64,000 nt of DNA from Streptomyces sp. 1331.2 (GTDB taxonomy: Bacteria > Actinomycetota > Actinomycetes > Streptomycetales > Streptomycetaceae): NCBI RefSeq assembly GCF_900199205.1, contig NZ_OBMJ01000001.1:2108001-2172000 (forward strand), written 5' to 3'. Positions 54,555 to 63,223 of the stretch are shown piece after piece. Position numbers and translations under genes: made by a program. The notes below the pieces were generated by a model. That model was not told the DNA's origin. It was given only the letters and a program-made list of their open reading frames with translations, and made no database searches. Each line of letters begins with the position of its first letter. Position 1 is the first letter of the stretch.

Positions 54555-55802
54555 TCAGAGCTCCCACTCCGCGCGCAGCCGCGCGAACGCCTCGTGGAAC
54601 CCCGGGAACGTCTTCCGCACGCACCCCGGGTCGTCGAAGGTGATCCCGGAGGTGCGCAGCGAGGTGACGGCGAAGGACATCACGATCCGGTGGTCGGAGT
54701 GCGTGGCGATCTCGGCCGGGCGCGGCGTACCGGGCCGGATCTCGATCCAGTCGTCCCCGGTCGCCACCGCGATGCCCAGCGCGCGCAGGTTGGCGGCGCA
54801 GGCCTCCAGCCGGTCGCACTCCTTGACCCGGGTGTTGTGGACGTCCTCGATCCGTACCGGCCCGGTCGCGAAGGGCGCGATCGCCGCGAGGGTGGGCATG
54901 GTGTCGGAGATGTCGCGCATGTTGACGGTGAGCCCGGACAGCGAGCCGGAGCCGGCGACCGTCGTACGGTCACTGCCGACGTCCACGCGGGCGCCCATCC
55001 GGCGCAGCACCTCGACGAAGCGCAGGTCACCCTGGAGGGCGTTCCGCCCGAGGCCGGGGACGGTGACCTCCCGGCCGGTGACGGCGGCCGCGGCGAAGAA
55101 GTAGCTCGCGGTGGAGGCGTCCGGCTCGATCGCGTGGTCGGCGGCCCGGTAGCCGCCGGGCGGGACGTCGAACACCTCGCCGGCCGGCGTCCGTTCCCGC
55201 TTCACCTCCACCCCGAAGTCCCGCATCATCGCGAGGGTGATGCCGACGTAGGGGGCCGAGACGAGCCGGGTGACGGTGATCCGCAGCCCGTCCCGGGTGA
55301 GCGGGCCGAGCAGCAGCAGCGCGGTCAGGTACTGCGAGGACTCCCCCGCGTCCAGGGTGAGTTCGCCGCCCCGGACGCCGTCGGCGCGGACCGTCAGCGG
55401 GTGGTGCCCCTCGGCCTCCTCGTGCCGCAGGTCCACGCCGAGTTCGCGCAGCGCCCGGGTCAGCGGGGCGACCGGGCGGCGGCGCATCTGGGCCGAGGCG
55501 TCGAAGCGGTAGCTGCCGTGGCCGGCGGCGGCGAGGGTGGGCAGGAAGCGGGCGGTGGTGGCGCCGTCCCGGCAGTAGACGTCGGCGGTCTTGACGGCGG
55601 GACCGGTGGGACGGCCGGTGACGTGCCAGCGGTCCGCCGCGCGGTCGACCCGGTACCCGAGCGTGTCCAGCCCCTGTACGAACCCCTCGGTGTCGTCGGA
55701 GGCGAGGGGGCGGTGCAGGGTGGTCACGCCGTCGGCGGCGGCGGCCAGGAACAGCGCCCGGGCGGTGACGGACTTGGACCCGGGGATCTCGACGACGGTC
55801 AC
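54555..55802 (-). CDS. AroA-like 3-phosphoshikimate 1-carboxyvinyltransferase (paralogue)
   Basis: A 415-residue EPSP-synthase-family protein. GTG at 55802 has GGGAG upstream and gives the family N-terminus (TVVEIPGSKSVTARAL). Conserved parts present: PGSKS, DISDTMPTLAA (catalytic Asp), VKECDRLEA, SDHRIVMSFAV, DPGCVRKTFPGF. The phosphoenolpyruvate/glyphosate loop, normally NAGTxxR, is CRDGATTARF (77-86) here: Asn is replaced and the loop altered. This fits a second, specialised AroA copy as seen in streptomycetes rather than the housekeeping enzyme, though that cannot be proved from one window. It is 64 bp upstream of the RNA-ligase gene. Confidence 0.82.
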   Translation of the reverse strand: MTVVEIPGSKSVTARALFLAAAADGVTTLHRPLASDDTEGFVQGLDTLGYRVDRAADRWHVTGRPTGPAVKTADVYCRDGATTARFLPTLAAAGHGSYRFDASAQMRRRPVAPLTRALRELGVDLRHEEAEGHHPLTVRADGVRGGELTLDAGESSQYLTALLLLGPLTRDGLRITVTRLVSAPYVGITLAMMRDFGVEVKRERTPAGEVFDVPPGGYRAADHAIEPDASTASYFFAAAAVTGREVTVPGLGRNALQGDLRFVEVLRRMGARVDVGSDRTTVAGSGSLSGLTVNMRDISDTMPTLAAIAPFATGPVRIEDVHNTRVKECDRLEACAANLRALGIAVATGDDWIEIRPGTPRPAEIATHSDHRIVMSFAVTSLRTSGITFDDPGCVRKTFPGFHEAFARLRAEWEL

Positions 55803-55929
55803 GGCAGGCTCTCCCGATTCAGGTGTGTCCAGCGGCGTCGGCCCCGATCCTGCCCGATCCGGCTGCCGCTGCGGTCGACCATCCACGGACCGGACGGCGA
55901 CGGCTCCGCGAACGGGAGCCTGCCGGGGT

Positions 55930-56514
55930 TCAGCAGCGCGCCCAGAGCCCGGCCAGGTACGTGTGCAGGACCTCCTCCGCCTCCTCCGCCGTCCGGTGCC
56001 CGATCAGCACGTGCGCGGTGAGCCCGTCGGCGAGGGCGAGCAGCGTCCGCGCCTCCGCAGCCGGGTCCAGCGCTTCACCGGCCGCCTCCCCGACCAGCCG
56101 CGCCATCAGCTCCTCCAGCTCCGCGTAGCTGCTGCGCAACGTCTGCGCCAGGATCGGGGTGACGGCGGCCCCGGCGACGAAGGCGAGCCAGATCCTGGCC
56201 TCGGCCCGGTGTTCCTCGCGCAGCAGCGCCACTTCCCCGGCCACCAGCCCGAGTCGGGTGGCGGCGGACTGCGCGGGCCCGGCGGACAGCCGGCTGCGCA
56301 CCCGCGCGGTGACGCGTTCGCCGATGTGCGCGAGGGCGAACAGCAGCATCTCCTCCTTGGTGCGGAAGCAGCGCTGGACGGCGCCCATGGAGACCTCGGC
56401 GCGGGTGGCGACGTCCCGCAGGGTGACGGCCGCCAGCCCGTGTTCGTCCACGAGCAGGCAGACGGCTTCGGCGATCTGCCGGCGCCGGCCGTCGTGGTCC
56501 ACCTGCTTCGGCAT
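55930..56514 (-). CDS. TetR-family repressor
   Basis: A 194-residue TetR-type regulator. The N-terminal HTH (IAEAVCLLVDEHGLAAVTLR, then VATRAEVSMGAVQRCFRTKE) is typical, and the C-terminal ligand domain is helical. It is divergent from the amidase gene and the 172-bp gap holds two palindromic operators. It very probably represses the amidase gene, and itself, until an amide or related ligand binds. Confidence 0.9.
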   Translation of the reverse strand: MPKQVDHDGRRRQIAEAVCLLVDEHGLAAVTLRDVATRAEVSMGAVQRCFRTKEEMLLFALAHIGERVTARVRSRLSAGPAQSAATRLGLVAGEVALLREEHRAEARIWLAFVAGAAVTPILAQTLRSSYAELEELMARLVGEAAGEALDPAAEARTLLALADGLTAHVLIGHRTAEEAEEVLHTYLAGLWARC

Positions 56515-56529
56515 GCCCGACCTCCTCGT

Positions 56530-56580
56530 CCGCTGTGGCGCGATGTCCGCTGTGGCGCAATGCCCGCTGTGGCGCGATGC
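56530..56580. repeat. Three tandem 17-bp repeats
   Basis: CCGCTGTGGCGCGATGT at 56530 is followed by two more copies with single changes (56547, 56564), just upstream of the TetR gene and next to the operators. Confidence 0.75.
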
Positions 56581-56589
56581 CCGCCTTAT

Positions 56590-56655
56590 TCGATGCAAGC
56601 GTATCGGTTCCCCGCTATGGTTCTGTCCCCAGTTCCGATGCACCCGCATCGGAAC
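56590..56655. promoter_or_regulatory. Two TetR-operator-like palindromes before the amidase gene
   Basis: Site 1: CGATGC-aagc-GTATCG (one mismatch) at 56590-56605. Site 2: GTTCCGATGC-accc-GCATCGGAAC (56632-56655), perfect 24-bp palindrome. The shared core CGATGC-N4-GCATCG and 46-bp centre spacing suggest binding of the divergent TetR protein. TATGGT lies between them as a possible -10. Confidence 0.78.
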
Positions 56656-56686
56656 GGAACCACGACGACCCGAGGAGACCCGCCCC

Positions 56687-58099
56687 GTGCCCCTGTGGAG
56701 CAAACCCGCCATCGAACTCGCCACCGCCGTCCGCAGCGGCGAGGTCTCCGCCCTCGACGTGGTCGACAGCCACCTCGCCCGCATCGCCGAGGTCAACCCC
56801 CACCTCAACGCCGTCACCCAGCTCCTCGCCGACCGCGCCCGCGCCGACGCCCGGGACACCGACCGCCGCCGGGCCGCCGGCAAGGAACTGGGCCCGCTCG
56901 CGGGCGTGCCCTTCACCGTCAAGGAGTGCACCCCCGTCGAGGGCGTGCCCACCACCTTCGGCACCCCGCACTTCCGCGACCACACCGCCCGCGCCGACGC
57001 CATCCCGGTGGCCCGGCTGCGCGCCGCCGGGGCGATCCCGGTCGGCCACAGCAACATGCCGACCCTGATCCTGGCCGGGATGCACACCCGCAGCGAGCTG
57101 TACGGCGACACCCGCAACCCGTGGGACGCGGGCCGCACCCCCGGCGGCACCAGCGGCGGGGACGGCGTCGCGGTCGCCGCCGGCCTGGCCCCGCTCGGGC
57201 TCGGCAACGACTCCGGCGGCTCGCTCCGGATCCCGGCGGCCTTCTGCGGCGTCGCCGCCCTCAAGCCCACCACCGGCCGCTTCCCCGCCGACCAGCGCCT
57301 CCTCGGCCCGGACGACCCCGGCCCGGCCTCCCAAGTCCTGGTCACCGACGGCCCGTTGGCCCGCACCGTCGCCGACCTCCGGCTCGCCTACGAGACGCTG
57401 GCCGGTCCCGACCCCCGCGACCCGCGCTCCGTCCCCGCCCCGCTGTACGGCGAACCGCTCAACGGCCCGCCGAAGGTCGCCGTCGTCACCGACCCGGGCG
57501 GCCACGGCGTCCACCCCACCGTCCGCCGGGCCGTCGCCCGCGCCGCTGACGCGCTGCGCGACGCCGGCTACGACGTGCGGGAGGTCCCCGACGTCCCACG
57601 GCTGGACGAAGCCCTCGACACCTACCACCGCCTCACCAACACCGAGTTCGCCCCGAACTGGCCCGCCGTACGGCAGCTGCTGGGCCCGGGCGGCGACCGC
57701 TTCATCGGCTTCACGATGCGCACCGCCCCGCCCGCCGACGCCGCCGGGCTGCTCCGGCTCCTGGGCACCTGGATGAACATCCGCCGCTCCTGGACGGAGT
57801 TCCTGCACGCGTACCCGCTGCTGCTGGGCCCGGTCTTCACCGAGCCACCGGTCGAACCCGGCCTGGAGTCGCGGGACCAGGCGGGCCGCGACCGCGTCGC
57901 GTCGGGCATGCGGCTCTGCTCGGTGACCAGCTTCGTCGGCGTCCCGGCCGTCGCCGTCCCCACCGGGCTCGCCGAGGACGGGCTGCCCACCGGCGTGCAG
58001 CTCATCGGCCGGGCGTTCCGCGAGGACCTGTGCCTGGCCGCCGCCCAGGCCGTCGAGGACCGGCTCGGCGTGCTCACCCCGATCGACCCGCGGACCTGA
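56687..58099 (+). CDS. Amidase-signature enzyme
   Basis: A 470-residue amidase. The Ser-cisSer-Lys triad is readable: Lys79 (FTVKE), cis-Ser156 (GGTSGGD), nucleophile Ser179 (GNDSGGSLRIPAAF). It hydrolyses carboxamides, perhaps of aromatic or foreign compounds. GTG start with GAGGAG upstream. TetR operators just before it show induction by a ligand. It is not one of the GatA type in gene order. Complete. Confidence 0.9.
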   Translation: MPLWSKPAIELATAVRSGEVSALDVVDSHLARIAEVNPHLNAVTQLLADRARADARDTDRRRAAGKELGPLAGVPFTVKECTPVEGVPTTFGTPHFRDHTARADAIPVARLRAAGAIPVGHSNMPTLILAGMHTRSELYGDTRNPWDAGRTPGGTSGGDGVAVAAGLAPLGLGNDSGGSLRIPAAFCGVAALKPTTGRFPADQRLLGPDDPGPASQVLVTDGPLARTVADLRLAYETLAGPDPRDPRSVPAPLYGEPLNGPPKVAVVTDPGGHGVHPTVRRAVARAADALRDAGYDVREVPDVPRLDEALDTYHRLTNTEFAPNWPAVRQLLGPGGDRFIGFTMRTAPPADAAGLLRLLGTWMNIRRSWTEFLHAYPLLLGPVFTEPPVEPGLESRDQAGRDRVASGMRLCSVTSFVGVPAVAVPTGLAEDGLPTGVQLIGRAFREDLCLAAAQAVEDRLGVLTPIDPRT

Positions 58100-58125
58100 C
58101 CCACGCGGCCGAAGCCGGGGGACGG

Positions 58126-58803
58126 TCAGGCGCCCTGCAGGCCCGGCACGACCAGCCCGGACTCGTACGCGATCACCACCGCGTGCGTCCGGTTCTGCGC
58201 GTCCAGCTTGGTCAGCACGTTCCCGACGTGCGTCTTCACCGTCTCCAGGCTCACCGCCAGCGACTGTGCGATCTCCGGGTTGGACAGCCCGGTCGCCATC
58301 AGCCGCAGCACGCTCTCCTCCCGCCCGGTCAGCGCCGCCCGGGGCAGCGCCTCGGCGGAGTTCAGCGGGCGGGCCGCCACCATCCGGCGCAGCGCGGCCG
58401 GGAAGAGGATCGCCTCCCCGGCCGCCGCTACCCGCACCGCCTCGGCGATCTGCGGGACCGGCAGGCGCTTGAGCACGAAACCGCTGGCGCCGGCACCGAG
58501 CGCGGCGGTGACGTAGTCGTCGTTCTCGAAGGTGGTGATCACCACGACCTTCGGCGGCTCCGCCGTCGCGTCGGCGAGCAGTTCGCGGGTCGCGTCGATG
58601 CCGTTGCGGCGTGGCATGCGGACGTCCATCAGCACCACGTCCGGCCGCAGCAGCCGCACCTGCTCCACAACGGCGACGCCGTCGGCGGCCTGCCCGACCA
58701 CCTCGATGCCCGGTTGGGCGTTCAGCAGGGTGCTCAGCCCGCTGCGGGTCACCGGGTCGTCGTCGGCGATCAGGACGGTGACGAGGGCTTCTGCGCTGCT
58801 CAC
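58126..58803 (-). CDS. NarL/FixJ-family response regulator, second
   Basis: A 225-residue receiver/LuxR-HTH regulator: acidic pocket IADDD, Asp60 (VLMDVRMP), HTH ALTGREESVLRLMATGLSNP. Its GTG overlaps the TGA of the kinase gene (GTGA). Regulon unknown; no transporter gene lies beside it. Confidence 0.9.
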   Translation of the reverse strand: MSSAEALVTVLIADDDPVTRSGLSTLLNAQPGIEVVGQAADGVAVVEQVRLLRPDVVLMDVRMPRRNGIDATRELLADATAEPPKVVVITTFENDDYVTAALGAGASGFVLKRLPVPQIAEAVRVAAAGEAILFPAALRRMVAARPLNSAEALPRAALTGREESVLRLMATGLSNPEIAQSLAVSLETVKTHVGNVLTKLDAQNRTHAVVIAYESGLVVPGLQGA

Positions 58804-60011
58804 GCCGCCAACCGTATCGGCAGCCGGACGGCCAGCCGCCATTCGTCCGTACCGTGCCGACCGGCCTCGAACTCGCCGTGCAGCAGGCGGACCCGCTCGG
58901 CGAGCCCGGGCAGGCCGTGGCCGGAGGTGGGGAAGCCGCTCGGCCCGCTCTTGATCCCGTTCAGCACGCTCAGTTCCAACCACTCCCCCGCGACCGCCAC
59001 CCGCAGCCGGATCGGCCCGCCCGCGCCGTGCCGCAGCGCGTTCGTCAGGCCCTCCTGCACGATCCGGTACGCGGCGCGGGACAGCGTGCCGTGCACCCGG
59101 GCGGGGTCACCGACGGTCTCGGGCACCACGACCGCGCCCGCGTGCCGCAGCCGGTCGAGGAGTTCGGGAAGGTCGGCGAGGGTACGGGTCGGCGCCGTGC
59201 CCGCCTGCTCCGCGCGCAGCACGCCCAGCACGTAGTCCAGGTCCTCCAGAGCGGCCCGGGTCGACTCCTCGATGCTGCGCATGGCGGCCCGGGCAGCCAC
59301 CGGATCGGCGGACAGCACCTCTCCCGCCACGGCAGCCTGGATGGTGGCGGCGGTCAGGGTGTGCCCGATCGAGTCGTGCAACTCGTGCGCCAGCCGGTTG
59401 CGTTCGGCCAGTGCCCGCTCCCGCTCGGCCGCCATCGCCAGCCGCTCGGCGGAGGAGGGCCCGAGCAGGCGCGGCGCCAGCCACCGCAGCGCGGCGGAGA
59501 CGGCCGCGAACAGTACGGCCGCCAGCAGGAGGCAGAGGATTGCGGTGGCCCAACTCCAGCCGCCCGTCAGGTCCGTGGACCAGCCGAACAGACTCACCCG
59601 CGCCTCGCCGTCGGCGTATCCGCCGGGCAGCGCCACCCCCATGACCAGCAGCGTGCTCCCGCCGAACAGCAGCACCCAGCCCAGCAGCACGTGCAGGACG
59701 AAGAAGACCGGAGTCCGCCACCGCTCCCCCGAGGCCCCCGCCGCCGGGTCCGCCACCGCCACCCGCAACAACCGCCGCGCCGCCCGCACCAAAACCCGTC
59801 GCGTGGCCCCGGCCAGCCCGACAAGCCCGATCAGCACCACCCAGAGCGCCAACGACAGGGCGGCGGAGAGCACATACGGCTTCGCCGACATCCCCGCAGC
59901 AGGAACCAGCGCGACGAGCGCCAACGGCAGCCCCGCCACCGCCCCGACCAGCGCGAACAGCACACCTGTGTACGTGGAGCCGCGCAACAGCGGCCGAATC
60001 ACCTTGATCAT
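58800..60011 (-). CDS. Sensor histidine kinase, second
   Basis: A 403-residue membrane kinase with about four transmembrane helices (TGVLFALVGAVAGLPLALVA, LSLALWVVLIGLVGLAG and two later), the HisKA_3 motif RLAHELHDSIGHT (His212) and a HATPase domain (GHGLPGLAERV). ATG 60011 is used; GATACT lies seven bases upstream on the minus strand, suggesting a leaderless message, but an upstream in-frame ATG at 60041 exists. It pairs with the regulator downstream. Confidence 0.87.
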   Translation of the reverse strand: MIKVIRPLLRGSTYTGVLFALVGAVAGLPLALVALVPAAGMSAKPYVLSAALSLALWVVLIGLVGLAGATRRVLVRAARRLLRVAVADPAAGASGERWRTPVFFVLHVLLGWVLLFGGSTLLVMGVALPGGYADGEARVSLFGWSTDLTGGWSWATAILCLLLAAVLFAAVSAALRWLAPRLLGPSSAERLAMAAERERALAERNRLAHELHDSIGHTLTAATIQAAVAGEVLSADPVAARAAMRSIEESTRAALEDLDYVLGVLRAEQAGTAPTRTLADLPELLDRLRHAGAVVVPETVGDPARVHGTLSRAAYRIVQEGLTNALRHGAGGPIRLRVAVAGEWLELSVLNGIKSGPSGFPTSGHGLPGLAERVRLLHGEFEAGRHGTDEWRLAVRLPIRLAA

Positions 60012-60124
60012 GGTCGCCAGTATCGTCGGGGCTCCCGGCACCGACCTCCCCCGATCGAGGGAGGAGAGGGAACACTCGACGGCCCGGCCCGAGTGGAGCG
60101 AAGCGTCGGCCGCAGGACGGCGCC

Positions 60125-60539
60125 TTGATCTATCTGGAGCAGCGGCGGGAGGAGGTCCGCCGGGGCATGGTCGAGTCGATGAAGGTCCTGGATGGTTCGC
60201 TCACCTCCAGCGTCGCCATGCTGACCGGCCCGGCAGCGCTATAACGCCACACACGACCGGCCTGTCGCCACCGACACGCACAGCGATCATCTGCTGCCCG
60301 GCCCCGACGACCGCGACCGCTACCAGCTGGAGGCAGCGACCCGTTTCGCCCTGCGACTGAGCGGGGTGATCACCGACGTGGTGCGCGGCTCGCTGCGAGA
60401 TGGCCACGAGCACGCCGTCGACTTGGCAGGGTTCCCCGAGTCCGCGCTGCCCGAGCGCGAGCTGCTGCCTGCCGAACAGGTCTGGTCCGACCTCATGGAC
60501 CCCAAGGCGGCCGCGCGGCTCTTGGATGAAGAGACCTGA
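60125..60539 (+). pseudogene. Frameshifted ORF of unknown function
   Basis: The first frame (from TTG 60125) reads LIYLEQRREEVRRGMVESMK... to TAA at 60242. Shifting one base near 60240 gives an open frame of about 100 codons from YNATHDRPVATDTHSDHLLP to TGA at 60537, ending AARLLDEET. Together they would make one coherent protein of about 144 residues. The start is not strong. A single-base indel is the simplest reading. I do not recognise the family. Confidence 0.5.
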
Positions 60540-60762
60540 CGGCCCGCAACTGGCGCCTCGTCCGTCCTGCGTTGCCGTCGCGGTTGCCGTCAAAGAGGCC
60601 GCCTCGGCCATACGTGCGACCTGTGATTCCAAAGAATGCGCGGGTAGGCGCCGATGTGACGAGATAGTCGAGGCGACCGCCGACGGTAGTACGCCCCCTA
60701 CAGCCCACCCAGTACGGCGTCCATCCCGCCCCCTCGCATGTGGAAGGTGTCGCGCGAAACAA

Positions 60763-60796
60763 AACGGCCGGTCGATCCGAAGATCGACCGGCCGTT
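60763..60796 (-). terminator. Intrinsic terminator of tRNA-Leu
   Basis: 15-bp perfect stem (AACGGCCGGTCGATC) with a four-base loop that is UUCG on the minus strand, followed there by a T-rich TTTTGTTTC tail. It lies six bases past the 3' end of the tRNA. Confidence 0.9.
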
Positions 60797-60801
60797 CGCT
60801 G

Positions 60802-60885
60802 TGCGCGAGGGGGGAGTTGAACCCCCACGCCCTTTCGGGCACTGGAACCTGAATCCAGCGCGTCTGCCTATTCCGCCACCCGCGC
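60802..60885 (-). tRNA. tRNA-Leu (CAG)
   Basis: Minus-strand cloverleaf: acceptor GCGCGGG pairs with CCTCGCGC (one G-U), D-arm GGCGGAATAGGCAGACGC, anticodon stem CTGGA/TCCAG with loop TTCAGGT (anticodon CAG), long class II variable arm (TGCCCGAAAGGGCG), T-arm with GTTCAA. 3' CCA is not encoded. A terminator follows. Confidence 0.95.
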
Positions 60886-60960
60886 ATCTGGGTGATGGGT
60901 TAACTATAGACCATCTGGAGAGGTGCTGATGACCACCCCCGGACGACCCCCTGGGGGTGC

Positions 60961-61176
60961 TCAGCCCTCGATCGGGAGGCGGCCGGTCCGAACGGCGTCG
61001 ATGAAGGCGTCCCAGGAGGAGGCGGGGAAGACGAGCACCGGGCCGTGGGGGTCCTTGGAGTCACGTACGGGGACGAGGCCGGGGAATCCGGGGGCTACCT
61101 CGATGCAGTTGCCGCCGTTGTTGCCGCTGTAGCTGCTCTTCCGCCAGGCGGCTGCGGCGAGCTCGTTGCTCATCAT
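60961..61176 (-). CDS. DUF397 protein, second locus
   Basis: About 71 residues: AAAWRKSSYSGNNGGNCIEV, VRDSKDPHGPVLVFPASSW, then a C-terminal helix. Ribosome binding site GGAGGG eight bases before ATG 61176 (a second ATG follows at 61173). Partner of the XRE-DUF5753 regulator whose reading frame overlaps this gene by about 116 bp. Confidence 0.85.
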   Translation of the reverse strand: MMSNELAAAAWRKSSYSGNNGGNCIEVAPGFPGLVPVRDSKDPHGPVLVFPASSWDAFIDAVRTGRLPIEG

Positions 61177-62005
61177 CCCTGAAACCCTCCAGCGCCTCGA
61201 CAATCAGCCGAAGCGAGTCGCTCTCCGACAGGCATTCGCCACGTACCTGATCATAGCGACGCTGATGCTTGGCCACGGTGGCCGAGGCATCGCTGAGGTG
61301 GCCCCGATCAAGGCTCTCCGAATAGACGAAGCGCTGCCCGTCCGGCAGTTCAAGCAACACCATAGAGGTGTTGATGCGGGTCCGCCGAGCCGAAAACGGC
61401 GCCACGTGAATGATGACGTTCCGAAGCTGAGCCACCTGCAGAAGGTGTTCCATCTGCCGCCTCATCACACCAGGGCCGCCCACAACGGTGCGGATGGTGC
61501 TCTCGTCGAGGATGACGAGCAACAACGGCCCATCTGGCTCCAGGAACCGGCTCTGCCGACTGAGTCGAACCTTGGTCAGCTCCTCGATCTCCTCGGCGTT
61601 ACCTGCCGCATCACCGGTGGCGAATAGCTCACGTGCGTACCGCTCACACTGCAACAGACCGGGCATCACGTCGCCCTGGTACACCCGAGCCCCAATGGAG
61701 ATGGCCTCGACATCGACGTACTCCTGGAACCAGTCCGGGTGCTCGACCTGCGCATCCCAGTCAACCCGCAGGTACAGCCGCATCAGCAGGTCGCCGGTGT
61801 CCAACAGGCGCTCGATCGCCTCGATTTCCTCGACCGACGGCTTCCGCTTGCCGCTCTCGATCCGCGAGATCACCGTCCGGTCGCAATGGAGGATCTTGGC
61901 GATGTCCTCCTGGCGGTAGCCCGCCCGCTCGCGCGCGTACTTGAGCTCGGCGCCGAACATGATCGCGGAACTGGCCGTCGGTGCCTTGATCTTCCGCTGT
62001 GTCAT
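61061..62005 (-). CDS. XRE-family regulator with DUF5753 domain (WhiJ-like), second locus
   Basis: A WhiJ-like regulator: HTH FGAELKYARERAGYRQEDIA, RTVISRIESGKRKPS, then the DUF5753 domain (MPGLLQCERYARELFAT). The ATG at 62005 is used. A normal C-terminus would end near VEALEGFRDDE. Here the frame runs on 40 residues out of frame through the DUF397 gene (RRSRLAEEQLQRQQRRQLHR). This is a long overlap or a late frameshift. The gene is divergent from an RsbW-like ATPase gene, giving the complete WhiJ-type trio. Confidence 0.85.
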   Translation of the reverse strand: MTQRKIKAPTASSAIMFGAELKYARERAGYRQEDIAKILHCDRTVISRIESGKRKPSVEEIEAIERLLDTGDLLMRLYLRVDWDAQVEHPDWFQEYVDVEAISIGARVYQGDVMPGLLQCERYARELFATGDAAGNAEEIEELTKVRLSRQSRFLEPDGPLLLVILDESTIRTVVGGPGVMRRQMEHLLQVAQLRNVIIHVAPFSARRTRINTSMVLLELPDGQRFVYSESLDRGHLSDASATVAKHQRRYDQVRGECLSESDSLRLIVEALEGFRDDEQRARRSRLAEEQLQRQQRRQLHRGSPRIPRPRPRT

Positions 62006-62078
62006 CGCTGCCCCCGTTTGTGCATCACACGTCCCGCACACCGATTTGGGCGTCACCGTACCTCCGCAGCCCCGATGA

Positions 62079-62121
62079 TTGACACCAGAACGCAATCATC
62101 TGCATGCATAGCGTGATTGCG
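62079..62121. promoter_or_regulatory. Divergent control region with palindrome
   Basis: TTGACA (62079-62084) is a good -35 toward the ATPase gene. CGCAATCA (62091-62098) and TGATTGCG (62114-62121) are perfect inverted arms 15 bases apart, with TGCATGCA between them, a likely binding site for the XRE protein. Confidence 0.55.
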
Positions 62122-62165
62122 CGCGCCCTTCGCGCTCCCCCAACCGCCCCCAGAGGTACTTCGCC

Positions 62166-62603
62166 ATGCTCGCAACCCACCACCCCCGCACGTTCGCCGC
62201 CAGGCTCGAATCCCGTACCGAATCCACGCCCCTCGCGCGGTACCTGCTCCGGGCCTACCTCACCGCCCTCCCGGCCGGCGACCGCTACCGCGATGTCGCC
62301 GAACTCCTGCTCGGCGAGCTGTTCGCCAACGCCGTCCAGCACAGCAACGCCCCCGACGACTGCCTCATCGAGGTCCGCTTCGCGATGGCCAACTCCCGCC
62401 TGCGGCTGGAGGTCCACGACGCCGGCAGCGGACGCCCCTCCGTCCGGTCCGCCGCGCCCGACGACGAGCACGGGCGCGGCCTGTTCCTCGTCAACGAGCT
62501 CGCCGAACGCTGGGGCTGCTGCCCGCGTGCCGGCGGCATCGGCAAGTTCATCTGGGCTCTCGTCCCGCCCAGCCGCCCCACCGCCACTGCCCACGCCGCC
62601 TGA
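62166..62603 (+). CDS. RsbW-type ATP-binding protein (anti-sigma-like)
   Basis: A 145-residue HATPase_c protein: N-box LLLGELFANAVQHSN, G1 HDAGSGRP, G2 HGRGLFLVNELAERWG. Such short GHKL ATPases are anti-sigma factor kinases or partners of WhiJ-type loci. It is divergent from the XRE-DUF5753 gene. It may phosphorylate an anti-sigma antagonist. No sigma factor gene is adjacent. It is followed after 14 bp by a hypothetical gene. Confidence 0.88.
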   Translation: MLATHHPRTFAARLESRTESTPLARYLLRAYLTALPAGDRYRDVAELLLGELFANAVQHSNAPDDCLIEVRFAMANSRLRLEVHDAGSGRPSVRSAAPDDEHGRGLFLVNELAERWGCCPRAGGIGKFIWALVPPSRPTATAHAA

Positions 62604-62617
62604 AAGCCCGACTCCTG

Positions 62618-63178
62618 ATGCACCTCGCCACCCTCGCCCGCCACGCGCTCTCCCGCGGCCACACCCCCGCCAGTACCTACGCCCTCCTCGCCCGCCGCAC
62701 CCGCGCACCCCTGCGCTGCGCCCGCGCCGTCTGCACCGCCCTCGGCATCCCCGCCGCCGAGATGGACCGCCGTCTCGACGACTGTTACGACGCTCTGCTC
62801 GCCACCCCCCGCCCCGGCTCCGAGGCCGACACCGGCGAACTCCTCGAAGCCCTCGGCGTCTTCGACGTCCCCAAACCCCTCACCCCCACCGAACTCGCCG
62901 TCATCGACCTCTTCCTGACCGCCGTCGACGCCATGGGCGGCATCCGCCCCGGCCACCAGCACGGCCTCCACCGCTGGTTCACCACCGGAAACCTCACCAC
63001 CGCCTACCTCTCCCTCACCGCCGCCCGCCCCATGCCCCGCACCGGCAACCCCACCCTCTACTGGACCACCCTCATCCAGGCCGGCGAACTCCTCACCACC
63101 ACCCCCAACCCCGACACCCGCCTCACATACGCCCTCCACCGCTGCCGCACCCACGCCACCCAAACGGCCAGCCCGTAA
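62618..63178 (+). CDS. Hypothetical protein downstream of the RsbW-type gene
   Basis: A 186-residue soluble protein with helical, Ala/Leu-rich composition (LARHALSRGHTPASTYALLA; LRCARAVCTALGIP). No motif of known function. ATG at 62618 follows the ATPase stop by 14 bp, so it is probably co-transcribed. It ends at a perfect terminator. Confidence 0.65.
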   Translation: MHLATLARHALSRGHTPASTYALLARRTRAPLRCARAVCTALGIPAAEMDRRLDDCYDALLATPRPGSEADTGELLEALGVFDVPKPLTPTELAVIDLFLTAVDAMGGIRPGHQHGLHRWFTTGNLTTAYLSLTAARPMPRTGNPTLYWTTLIQAGELLTTTPNPDTRLTYALHRCRTHATQTASP

Positions 63179-63211
63179 GCGCAGGAAGTCGACCAGGTCG
63201 ACTTCCTGCGC
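63179..63211 (+). terminator. Perfect 15-bp hairpin
   Basis: GCGCAGGAAGTCGAC - cag - GTCGACTTCCTGCGC immediately after the stop of the hypothetical gene. Core like the 44943 hairpin. Confidence 0.85.
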
Positions 63212-63223
63212 AACTCACCCGGT

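Noticed and set aside
60802..60885. tRNA-Leu as an integration site of a mobile element
   Set aside because: No integrase gene and no second copy of the tRNA 3' end seen.
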